DNA of 64,000 nucleotides from Lyophyllum atratum (Eukaryota > Basidiomycota > Agaricomycetes > Agaricales > Lyophyllaceae). This document shows, one piece after another, positions 1 through 9,452 of the stretch. The translations under genes and the position numbers were made by a program. Location: NCBI GenBank assembly GCA_014905825.1, contig JACGCN010000027.1:124001-188000 (forward strand), in the 5' to 3' direction. Positions within the stretch are counted from its first letter, which is position 1. Each line of letters starts with the position of its first letter. Under the pieces are notes generated by a model. The model ran no database searches, was not told where the DNA came from, and saw only the letters and a list, made by a program, of their open reading frames with translations.

Positions 1-440
1 GATCTTCAACTTCAACAACCGCATCCTCTTTACCCACGAGCTTCTCGATGATTACACCAGTGTCTACACTTCATCTGAAACCCCATTTACGGCATGGGTG
101 ACAGTTCTCAGCCGCCGGTACGGTGCGAACAATTCATCTGCACCATTTGTTACGGAAGAAGTTTTCCGTGCGGCTTGGTTTGCCTATGTGGACCTGCAAG
201 ACTTTAGCAATGACATGCGGTGCAAGAAATGTGGGCCTATTCCAGAGGACGTGGTATGGGATGGCGTCACAGTCGGGTTCAACAAGAAGCATCTGTTGCC
301 AACGTTACGACCACCTACCGTTTCCGACGCAAACAATTCCCCTGTCAGGAAGAACCGGTATATTTGGAAGCAACAGCTCTTAAATGATGCTAAGCTCCGG
401 AGGCGTTTGCGTCTGGTGGTCAGGGGTGCTGGCGGGATTC

Positions 441-634
441 TGTAAGGGAACGGCTATCATTCCCTAGTAATGACCCCAGGGTTATGCCTTAACCCGATGG
501 CTGGAGTTAAATACTGACTAAAAGGCAAGGTGGTAACAAAGGACTATGGTGTAGTGGTAACACGAGTCGCGGGTTCGACCCCCGCTAGTTCTAATTTCTT
601 AGTCGCGGGTTCAATCCCCGCCTAAGCTGTTACA
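441..634 (+). repeat. TRIM left LTR with tRNA-like arms
   Basis: Identical to 837-1030. Within it, 547-557 (TGGTGTAGTGG) resembles a Pol III A box. Two T-arm-like stems with TTCRANC loops, GCGGG paired with CCCGC, lie at 569-585 and 605-621. No anticodon arm separates A box and first B box, so this is not a functional tRNA gene. Confidence 0.85.
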
Positions 635-836
635 TTTGGTAGAACTACAGTGGGACTGTACTTCGTGACCAAGGCTTTGTGACATGTCAGGGACCTCTGT
701 CCACTTAGCTGGCCTTTACCCTAGGGGGTCTAAGTCCTGAAATACCGGAGGCATCCCACCGAGAATGGATAAGGTACTTGATAGGGGTGCATGCCTTGAT
801 CCTAAAGACCTGCCGGAACAGGTCTTGGGGGGAGTA

Positions 837-1030
837 TGTAAGGGAACGGCTATCATTCCCTAGTAATGACCCCAGGGTTATGCCTTAACCCGATGGCTGG
901 AGTTAAATACTGACTAAAAGGCAAGGTGGTAACAAAGGACTATGGTGTAGTGGTAACACGAGTCGCGGGTTCGACCCCCGCTAGTTCTAATTTCTTAGTC
1001 GCGGGTTCAATCCCCGCCTAAGCTGTTACA
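837..1030 (+). repeat. TRIM right LTR with tRNA-like arms
   Basis: Exact copy of 441-634, including the A-box-like stretch and the two tandem T-arm-like hairpins. It ends TTACA at 1030 and is followed by the second copy of the GATTC target duplication. Confidence 0.85.
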
Positions 1031-2320
1031 GATTCGTCTCACATCCCAGAATGCTGCTGATGACTCAGAAGACGATGAAGGACTCAGAGAGAGGAAGCGT
1101 TCAGAGGCTGCATCTAAGGCAGAGGTGGAACGGGTCACTTCTATCCCTCAAGTAATTTCAGACCTGGCGGCGGTGAACGGCTCCCTAGCAGCTTTATTTG
1201 ACCAACACTTTGGGCTAGCGGCAGTCTATATCGGCACGACGCCCCCCTCAGTATATAAAAAATTATTCATCCAGGTTCTTCTCTTCCACTTCATTTTGCA
1301 TTACGACGTTGACATAGTACAGCTTGCGGCAGACGAATCTGTACTTCAGATGCTCAATAAAACTGCACTCGACCAACTGGCTTCATTCAACCAACAGCCA
1401 TGTCATGCCGCCGCATCAGAGATGATAAACTGTCCAGTTCTCCTACAAGTCCTGAAATATCATGATAACGACGAAAAATACCCTGCCTCAATACTTGGTC
1501 TGTGTCAGTGGCTGCACCATCGTGGCTCTGAAGTTTTCGGTTCCGTGATGTCACAAGCAGCTCAAGATAGCTTGCATACGACTTCTATTGTAGAGGAAGA
1601 CTGGCAAGAGGTCATTCAACACCTTCCTATTTGCACTTACGACACCTCATTCTGATTAATTGTTATAGACCGGTTGCTGTTATAGCCTGCCTCAGATTCG
1701 ACACCGACCTGTTTATGAAAATCTGAAGCACGACATTCGAACTGAAACTAGCAACAATCGCGGTGCAAAATGCTCAAAATACTATGCTCAGTACGGTGCA
1801 AAGAAATTAACTGGTGGTATTCTGGCAGCTTGGTGCACTCACAGTGTGTGCTACGGTTTCCATTTCATTCCGAAGGGCGAAGGAAGAAACGATGTTTTCT
1901 CTGCAATGTACACACGATGGGAAATAGCGCCAAAACGTATCATCTACGACTTCGCATGTGCATTGGGCCCATATTGCTTGATTCGGGAGCCAGCATTTTT
2001 TGCAGAAAGCACGTATGGAATCGACATCTTTCATGCAAGTGATCACAAAAAGTGTGCACCTGCAGCATTTCTGGAGACGTATATGGCCGTGGATCCACGG
2101 TTGGCATTGGTTAATTCAAGTGCGGCGGAGTGCGGGAATGGAGGAATCAAGAGAATCCGTAAATCAGTCAGTTATATGGGGCAGGCGCGAGCAATCATGT
2201 ACACCAAGGTATTTCTCTCGGTTTGGAATAGGTTGAGGATTAGAGCGTTTAGCTGTACATAGTTAAATACTAAGCCACCATACTAATCAGACGGCCAGAA
2301 TTGACCATATACAAGACTCG

Positions 2321-2785
2321 GGAGGATACTCACCATATTGCAAAGAATCGAGCATACGGTAGGAATTCACCATGGCTATGAGGGTGGCAGATATTCACTG
2401 TATCTGCAGAAACAGGTAACACAGTGAGAATTCACCATAACTTAGATTCCAGAGGATACTCACCATAATGTAAAAAATAGGGCATATAGTGGGAATTCAC
2501 CATAAGCATGAGGGTGGCAGATATTCACCATACCTGCAGAAATAGGTAATACGGTGAGGATTCACCATAGACAAAATCCTGGAGGATAGTCACCATAATG
2601 CCAAAAATCAAGAACGTGGTGAGATGTCACTAAAACCAAGAGGTTGGCATATATTCACCATACCTGCGGAAATAGGTAACACAGCGAGAATTCACCACAT
2701 CCAAGTTCCCGGAGGATACTCACCATACCTGCAGAAACTGGTGATGTAGTGAGGAATCACCTCCAGCATGTCGGTGGTTCGAGTC
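2321..2785 (+). repeat. 130-bp minisatellite, about 3.5 copies
   Basis: Units begin GGAGGATACTCACCAT or a close variant at 2321, 2451, 2581 and 2711, so the period is 130 bp. The fourth unit is cut short around 2785. Each unit holds several copies of the shorter word ATTCACCAT or ATACTCACCAT, so the long unit probably grew from a short one. Copies are visibly diverged. No coding function is seen. Confidence 0.85.
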
Positions 2786-2894
2786 AACATTGCTGTAAGA
2801 CCTATGAAATATGGCGAACATCTGCCTTACCGTAGCTATTCAGCAGAGTCGCCATGGATCTAAGCCAACCGTATTTGGGTATGTGCATGAAATA

Positions 2895-3010
2895 GGCATG
2901 GTCATGTAGCCTAGTGGTTAAGTAGACGTGGTTTGTTCTGTACCTCTGTCCTCAACAGATTGTGGGTTCAATCCTTTTAAGTATCAATTGTTTTTTAACA
3001 ATTGACTTAT
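2895..3010 (+). repeat. tRNA-derived SINE-like fragment
   Basis: A Pol III A-box-like stretch (TAGCCTAGTGG, 2907-2917) and B box (GGTTCAATCC, 2965-2974) are spaced as in a tRNA gene. The stem partner of the T-arm is degenerate, so this is a tRNA-derived sequence rather than a working tRNA. It is followed by a perfect 9-bp hairpin with a TTTT loop (TCAATTGTT at 2984-2992, AACAATTGA at 2997-3005). A SINE head or tRNA pseudogene are both possible. Confidence 0.5.
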
Positions 3011-3123
3011 GGTGAGTTGTCCACCGTTTTTCGCTTTAAATTTGGGGGATAACTGCCATATACTGACTACGTTGCATACAGGCCGAGTGGATGAATATGG
3101 TGGATGCCCACCATGCCGACATG

Positions 3124-3426
3124 TCAGATGTGTCTGGATGGCATGTCAGTGGTGTTTGGGCAACCTGTCAGTGGTGTTTGGCTGGCATAGACTGGCACAG
3201 GTATCTGGAGCCCTCCAATCGCAATGAGCTTTAACCAGTCCCGCAGAGCGGAGTATGAGTACAGAAGGGCAACGAGCGAGAATATGTCAGTAGAAAATGC
3301 CGTTTGCTCCCCCGTAGCGGGCGTGGTTTTGTTCGTCGGAGGTGCCGTGGCGTCCAGGACCAGAGAGGCATTCTGAGTGCTGACGCTGGCGAAGAATTGC
3401 TGTAGTATCGGGAGGTATGATGCCAT
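3124..3426 (-). pseudogene. 5' fragment of a BCS1-like gene (decayed duplicate)
   Basis: Starting at an ATG at 3426, the predicted peptide begins MASYLPILQQFF and shares most of its first 70 residues with the N-terminus of the intact BCS1-like protein starting at 6707, including LLYSYSALRDWLKL. Similarity stops abruptly after the residues GGL (about 3207). The frame then runs on into unrelated repeat DNA and ends at 3124. No Bcs1 core or ATPase domain follows. It is the coding end of the left copy of a segmental duplication and is very unlikely to make a functional protein. Confidence 0.8.
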
Positions 3427-4251
3427 GGTCGTAATCTTGGTCCCAGTATAGTGCTCTTCCTGGATAGGGAGACGGAGCCAGGATGGAAGCTTCATGAAAA
3501 ACGAGCTATTTAATGGATCTGGAAATGTGGCGCCCGCCATGGTACGTGTCAAGAATAATACCTGTTAGCTCTGACATATCCTAGCGCACATTGAGTCAAG
3601 CATGTTTGAAATGCCTATTCCTTTGTGAGCACGATGTGGATAAATGGGGCGACATATCGACAGGCGTCATGAGCAGCGAGTGGCCATGCCTAGACGATGA
3701 ACATGAGTGTTACGTATTCAAAGATCGCCTGGGGTAAGAAGAGGAATATATCATGATATCCCGGAAAAAAGTCTCCATGGGTACTAGTACCGGGAACCGC
3801 TTGGCTTGAGTAACCTGCTACTATCTCATTTATTCACTAGATGTTCTCATGAGCTTCCATTCTCAATGCTGAAGCTGAATTTGACGTGATCGTAGGAGCC
3901 GCTTATGCCATAAGGAGGTCTGAATTAAAAGAAATGTATGTAGAAGTCGTGTTGCGCTCAGGTTGTCCTATGCAAGGATTTAAAATCCTTGTCGTCCTAG
4001 AATTCGTGGAGGAGGAAGAAACGGACATTTCAAATTTGCGGCTAGATCGTTGACCGTGAGTAGATTAGATGGTACACGCGTGGACGTTCTTGGTATGAGA
4101 CTAATGGTAGCCAGTCAATCTTATCGGCGACCGTGAATCTCAGGCAAGATGAGGCAACCGCGATCACTTTAACGAGTCCTGTCTATTGGAGCGAGTATTG
4201 ACGTAACCATAGTCTGCTTAGTACGATAAGGGTAATTGGAGGAAATGTCCG
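3207..4251. repeat. Segmental duplication, left (decayed) copy
   Basis: This stretch is similar to about 6490-7818 in the same orientation. It holds the start of the BCS1-like gene on the minus strand (3207-3426), the intergenic region, and at its right end the first eight bases of the kinase-like gene (ATGTCCGA, 4244-4251). It is about 284 bp shorter between the two start codons than the right copy, the difference lying between bases matching 7197 and 7489. The duplication ends three bases from the stop codon of the intact BCS1-like gene. Confidence 0.8.
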
Positions 4252-4254
4252 ATT

Positions 4255-6707
4255 TCAAGCAGTAATAGCGATGGGCGACATAGGTGACAGCGAAGGTACG
4301 GCAGCCAGATCGGGCGCCTGAGATTCAGGCAAAGGTTCGCTGATAGGCGATGCGGGCGAAGAAACAGGTGAAGGCAACGACACGGTGATGGTCTCTACCT
4401 TTGCCCCACCACACGTCGCACAGGTCGGAACTTTGTGGCACCTGCATGCTGCGAGCGGGACCCCTGGCCCGGCCGTCGCCTTTTCTTCATCCTTCTTCTT
4501 TGACTTCCCTTTTTCCTTTTCTTCCTCTGTCTTCTCCTTCTCCTTCTCCTTCTCATTCCGTTCCTTTTCCATCCTGGCCACACGCTCCTTCTCGACCCAG
4601 GTCGCTGCCTCCCGTGCGGCCTCCACCGGCCGCGTCTTGTACGCCATCAGATACCCCTGCAGACTCGCCATGGAACATTCACGTTCAGGAATAGCGTCGG
4701 AGAATCGCATCGCGAGGCGTGTGATATGTGTACGGCTGAGCTCAGGCGCACGGTCATGGTGCGTCACGCCTTTGAACGATGAGGAGTCAGGAGATAAGGA
4801 TGGCGTCGTGTCAGACGTCGTGGAAATTTTCTCCTTTTCCTCCTCCCTGTCCTTATCATTGACGTCGTCGGGGGGTGTGGGGAGAGCATCAGCTTGAGGC
4901 GAATCCGAGTCATGCCCAGAATCCCCACTTTCCTTTTCGTCAATGTCCTTCGAGTCACTAAAGGCCTCTGCAGTCGGTGTGGGCAGGTAGAAGCGGTTGA
5001 AGAGCTCCCGCGCCTGGTACTTGCTTGCGTTCTTGAACTCTATGTGCAGGTCCATACGCCCAGGCCGGCATAGAGCCGCATCGAGGGCGGCATACTTGTT
5101 CGTCGTCGCAAAGAGGATTCGGCCCTCCTGGGCCCCCACACCATCCAGGGCGTTGAGTAACCCGCTCAAACTCAGCCTGTCACCCTTTCAGGTCAGCACG
5201 GCTTCGATATACTCGCAGAGAAAAGATGGACATACTTGCTCGTCGTAGGCACAGGAGCTGTCGCCGCCTGCGCCGTGGCAGCCTTACTCCCTTCCGCATC
5301 ATTTTCGGTCGAAAGATCCCCGCGGGATACGCCATGCGTGAATGCCGCATCAATATCCTCCATGAGCGCGATGCAGCGCTCTGGCAGAGCGTTGACGAGC
5401 TCGCTGAGGGAGGCGTCGTCGAGCCCCATGCGTGATAGTGAGACTACGTAGACGTCGAGTCCGAGCTCACCCGCCATGCTGTGGATCATGCTGGTCTTGC
5501 CCGAGCCGGGGGCACCGTACTGCTAGACCTCAGAATCAACTGGTAGGAGTGGGAGGAAGGACGCACGAGGAGGTAGCCACGGCGGAAGGGGATGCCACGC
5601 TCAGCGTACCAAGCCTTGCTCCGCAGAAAGTCGCGCGCATCTTCGAGGAGGACATCTTTAATGCCTGGGTCCAGTATGATTGAGCGCATGGAACGTTTTG
5701 CGCGGCAGGCGACATGATTCCACTGGTTGGAGCTGGTTGGCGGTGTTCAGAACTCGCAGTTGAGGAGTTATGGATGGTGAACTAACGAACCTATTAGAGA
5801 CGTAGACACACATGCTATGCTGCTGTCCAGCCATGTAATAGCGCCGTGCTTCTTGGAGGAGCTCCGTGAGGATGTTGTGGTCACGCGTCAAGATGCTGGG
5901 ATGGGCGTTAGTGGATCTCACGCGCAATGATTGCGACTCCTCACTTGATATACAATGTGTTTTCTTTGTCCCCGTAGACCCCACTAAGTCACGAGTCGTT
6001 TTGATTTGGTTAGCGAGGATGGGGTGTAGATGAGAACAGTACCCACTTCTGCTGGATACGCGTGATAGTCATCCACCGCCTCTTATACCAGAGGGAGTAG
6101 GTCATGGATACGGATGGCAGGTATGAGATCTTGCGAGACGACTTGAAAAACTCATTCGCGCTTTCCTCTTCACCATCTAACTCAACGGCGGGGCTATTTC
6201 CTCCGTAGTCGCGAGTAGTGATTTGCATGTCGCGAGTTTTACCTATATCATGCCGTACGTTGTTAGATGCTAGTGCGAGGGGCACACGGAAAACGCACTC
6301 CAGGAAGGCTGTTTGGAGAGCCAGACGAGGATCCACACTTGAAGATAAAAGGGAAATCAGGATTGGATTTGGCGGTAGAAGCACAACTACATACTGTAGC
6401 TTGTATCGGTGTGGTCGAAAGATGCGCGGATGAAGAATGAATTTATAAATTTATAGTATAGACTCAATATGAGCCGGCGACAAGACTCGAAGAGCCCTCC
6501 GATTACGATGAGCTTCAACCAGTCCCGCAGAGCGGAGTACGAGTACAGAAGGGTGATGAACGAGGATATGTCAGTGGGAAAGCCAGTTTGTTCAACTATG
6601 GCGGCCGTGGTTGTGTTCGTGGGGACTGCCGTGGCGTTCAGGACCAGAGCATTATCACTGGTGATACTGGTGAAGAATTGCTGCAGGATTGGGAGGTATG
6701 ATGCCAT
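4255..6707 (-). CDS. BCS1-like AAA ATPase, 687 aa, eight exons
   Basis: Exons on the minus strand are 6707-6395, 6337-6299, 6242-6047, 5983-5945, 5895-5791, 5732-5567, 5519-5236 and 5176-4255; they sum to 2064 nt. The N-terminal part carries the Bcs1-type membrane and core region (SALRDWLKL, WYKRRWMT, LTRDHNIL). An AAA domain follows with Walker A GAPGSGKT, Walker B-like CIALMEDIDAAF and the arginine-finger region ATTNKYAALD...CRPGRMD. In yeast, Bcs1 inserts the Rieske protein into complex III in the mitochondrial inner membrane; fungi carry many paralogues whose substrates are mostly unknown. The protein is longer than yeast Bcs1 (about 456 aa) owing to a C-terminal Lys/Glu-rich stretch and a Cys-rich CRCHKVPTCATCGG segment. 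Two exons are only 39 nt. Its upstream region is duplicated at 3.2-4.25 kb. Confidence 0.92.
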
Positions 6708-7818
6708 GGTTGTAGACTTGGTCTCAGTATGGTGCTCTTCCTGGATAGGGAGACGGAGGAAGGAAGGAAGCTTGGTAAAAGAAAACGAGGTTTTAATGAG
6801 TCTATTAGGCGCCATAGTACGTATCAAGAATAACACCTTTTAGCCCCTGACAGATCTCCCCAGCGCACATTGAGTCAAGGTTGCTCAAGGCGCCTATTCC
6901 TTTGTGAAGACGATGCAGATCAATCGGGCGATATATGGGCACGAGTTGTGGGTCCTTCAAAAGTGCTTGCACCTCATAAGAATGCGGATCGTCTAGGCGT
7001 TATGAGCAGGGAGCAGCCATGTTTAAACGATGCACATGAGTTTCACATAGCCAGTGATTGCTTGGGTAAGAAGAGGAAGATGTCGTGAGATCCCTGCGAA
7101 AAGTTGTAATTAGCAGGGTAGTGGGCAAAAGCTTACTTTAAGTCACCTGCTGTCATCTCATGTCATTTACTGGAGGTTCACATCAGCTTCCATTCTATAA
7201 CGCCGAATTTCGCCGCAGAGAGGCACAGCCCCGTACGGAGGGACGGAGGCACCGAGTGGTGCAACATAAAAGGATATCGGACACGCGGAGCCAGTGAGCA
7301 TGAAGCGCGAGTTGTCACTGACGCCGTGAATATTGATCATCGTGTGCCTAGGCCCTAGGGTTCCTGCGACGACATCAACCTCGTTGCGATTCCCTCGCGC
7401 AGGACACAATGATGGTTTCGATCGATAGTCTTCAGAACTTGAATAGAGGCAAGGGTCGTTCGGTCCTGACGTTGAGGTACAATGCTGAGGCTGATTTGAC
7501 GTGATCGTGTTTGCTTACCTGGCTTGAAAGCTGCTATGCCATGAGAAGGAGGCCTGGATACAACGAAAGGTATGCAGAGGTACGTTGCGGTACAGAAGAT
7601 TATGTCGTTGTCGACATCGCGGAGGAGGAAGAAAAAATCTTGTTCAAGTTGAAATGCGCTTAGATTGTTGATATGATTAGATTGGATTGTACACAGGTAG
7701 TAATCTTATCGGCCACTTCGAATCTCAACCACGATCACCTCTCGTGTGTATTGGGGCGAGTATTGACGCTACCATAGTTGGCTTAATACGACACAGTGCA
7801 CCGGGGAAATGTCCGACC
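6490..7818. repeat. Segmental duplication, right (intact) copy, a divergent promoter
   Basis: This copy spans part of BCS1-like exon 1, the 1.1-kb divergent intergenic region (6708-7808) and the first bases of the kinase-like gene at 7809. Relative to the left copy it has about 290 extra bases at roughly 7198-7488, either an insertion here or a deletion there. No other gene is seen in the intergenic part. Confidence 0.8.
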
Positions 7819-9021
7819 AGGACCTCTCAATCGACCAAGACCAGGCGCAGCGGATCATAAACCAGCACTTCGCCACTGAGCATCGATCAGCGGTCGCTGG
7901 GCTGATTCCGCTCCAAAACCAAGGATATAGGTCCGCGTCCAGCCTACCGCCATAACAGACAATTACCTGATATCATTCACGGTTTCTAAAGCCAGAGCGA
8001 CGATATCAAGACCTACGTTGTCGACCTCTTGAAACCAGGCAGTACTGCTGTACCCACCACCTCATGTTTTCTCACCATCGCGCGGTCAGTGCCAACTGCG
8101 GTACCATACGAACAAAACTCTCTTCCACTGGTGGCTAAGCTTCTTACGCTCATCCGCACACATACCGCAATACCTATCCGCGAGTCTACCCTTGATACCT
8201 CCCTGTCCTTGATCCCCTTCCACTACCTTCTTTCCCCGCTTTCCCCCTTCATTTCATCGTCCATCATGTCATTACCTGCTGCCCGTGCTTCAGGATACCT
8301 CTCTGATAAGGCGCAGGCTTCCATCGATCTCCTCCTCGGTGCGTTCCTTGGGCAGCTTCACAGCGGAGTCCAGAATGATTGGTACGGCCGTCCTACGCTC
8401 GAAGACACCCAGACCCTTCCTACAGACACGGGTTACAGCTGGCAGGAGACCTTTACTGGGCTGCTAGACGGCCTCCTAACGCAGGTCGAGAAGAACGAGG
8501 CTGCATATGGCGTAAGCCTTCCCTATGCTGATATTAGGCAGTACCTCTCCCGTGCCATCGGATCATTCTTATTCGACGATGTCGAGGTGCCCTCCCTTGT
8601 GTGGTTCACTGGGTCTGAGGATGACATATACATCACGCTACCATCTTCTTCCTCGCCTGTGACAGGGTCAGCAGAACCTGGGACCATCGCTGCGATCCTG
8701 CCGAACGTAGGGCACGCGTTGTGGGGCGATCCGCTGCTCGAGGCGTTCATGATGGGCTCCGCTGACCGGGTGAGAGAAGGTGAAGGCCCTAACAAGGCGT
8801 TTATGGAGGGGTATGTAGGTGGAGGTGGCTCACCAGTGTTAGTTTTCCCGAGGCAGAGGACAAAGAGGATATGGTACAGCGTGTTTTTGTCCCTGGTTTT
8901 GCTGACGAAATATGGGCCGACGAGAGCGGAAGAGGAATCGATGGTGCAGGCGAAGAGAAAGTGGGCACGAGAGACGCTTGATGCGTGCGTATCAGCGCTA
9001 AAGGATGCGCCATGCTATTGA
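7809..9021 (+). CDS. APH-fold kinase-like protein, catalytic motifs not recognisable
   Basis: Two exons are proposed, 7809-7930 and 7992-9021 (383 aa). The donor is weak (AG|GTCCGC), so the first junction is tentative. The opening MSDQDLSIDQDQAQRIINQHF, the stretch around YVVDLLKPGS, and later ALWGDPLLE resemble aminoglycoside/choline phosphotransferase-like proteins that are abundant in Agaricomycetes. I do not see the HGDxxxxN catalytic loop or a DFE/DWE metal site, so it may be a pseudokinase or a divergent family. It is divergent from the BCS1-like gene across a 1.1-kb promoter. The first eight coding bases are copied at 4244-4251. Confidence 0.55.
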
Positions 9022-9452
9022 AGGAGATCTGTTGCGATGTAACATTAAAGGAATAGGATTTTCGTTCGGATTCAGTTTAAGGGTAGGTGAACGTGGTGAC
9101 AGGGAGGACACCCAAAGATGCAACTTCCACGCTCAAAAACCAGAAATTGCGAGGGCATTCGTATCCACTCGGTGGGTATGACATTGGTTGAATTGCGACC
9201 TTCAATACCCTTTGGTCACCTTTTCTGTGATTCTCAAATGATGGTCTTTTGGTATCCGTTGAATTAACACTTGTGGCAGTATCACTAAGATTATTAGGTT
9301 ACAATCTGGTATACACATCTTCGAACAAATGGAAAAAACGGGCGCAGAGATGATAGGAGATGATGCGGCTTGGAAACAGGTATAGGGGTATAGGTATTCG
9401 CAATTAGTAAAATGACAGTTAGTGAGCATACACAAGAAAGATCAGCGACGAA
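9022..9452. other. Intergenic, between two 3' ends
   Basis: The region lies between the convergent ends of the kinase-like gene and the 7TM gene. I see no gene or repeat; it should hold both 3' untranslated regions. Confidence 0.6.

Larger units (their letters stand above)
441..1030 (+). mobile_element. TRIM retrotransposon, complete, with 5-bp target duplication
   Basis: Two identical 194-bp direct repeats (441-634 and 837-1030) begin TGTAA and end TTACA, the TG...CA ends expected of LTRs. They flank only 202 bp with no coding capacity. Two bases after the left repeat a TGG-initiated primer-binding-site-like stretch starts (637). A G-rich polypurine run (827-835) lies directly before the right repeat. 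The element is flanked by GATTC at 436-440 and 1031-1035, a 5-bp target-site duplication. These hallmarks define a terminal-repeat retrotransposon in miniature, a non-autonomous LTR element. Identical LTRs suggest a recent insertion. It lies inside the KDZ-type gene. The strand is inferred from the order of primer site and polypurine tract. Confidence 0.92.
1..2262 (+). mobile_element. KDZ-type transposon protein, 5'-incomplete and interrupted by a TRIM
   Basis: The reading frame is open from the left window edge to 440 and resumes in frame at 1031 if the inserted TRIM (441-1030) and one copy of its 5-bp target duplication are removed. It then runs to a stop at 1653-1655. A further piece in another frame covers about 1693-2262. 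The first part has a CxxCG cluster followed by the residues WDGVTVGF. The last part has YDFAC, FHASDHKKC and AECGNGGI, which resemble the YD(V/F)AC...FHxxGH...E pattern of Kyakuja-Dileera-Zisupton (KDZ) transposases and their cysteine-cluster partners in basidiomycetes. The junction at 1640-1692 is either an intron I cannot place or a lesion. With the TRIM inserted, the gene is very probably dead. The family call is from memory of motifs; the exact cysteine-cluster subtype is uncertain. Confidence 0.65.

Noticed and set aside
541..625. A genuine tRNA gene in each TRIM LTR
   Set aside because: The A box and first B box are too close to contain an anticodon arm, and two T-arms follow in tandem; it is tRNA-like promoter sequence only.
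1125..1655. An independent gene starting at a GTG codon
   Set aside because: GTG is not a normal nuclear start in fungi, and the frame is continuous with the KDZ-type frame upstream of the TRIM insertion.
4385..4897. A 170-codon Phe/Ser-rich open frame on the plus strand
   Set aside because: Antisense of the Lys/Glu-rich tract of the BCS1-like gene.
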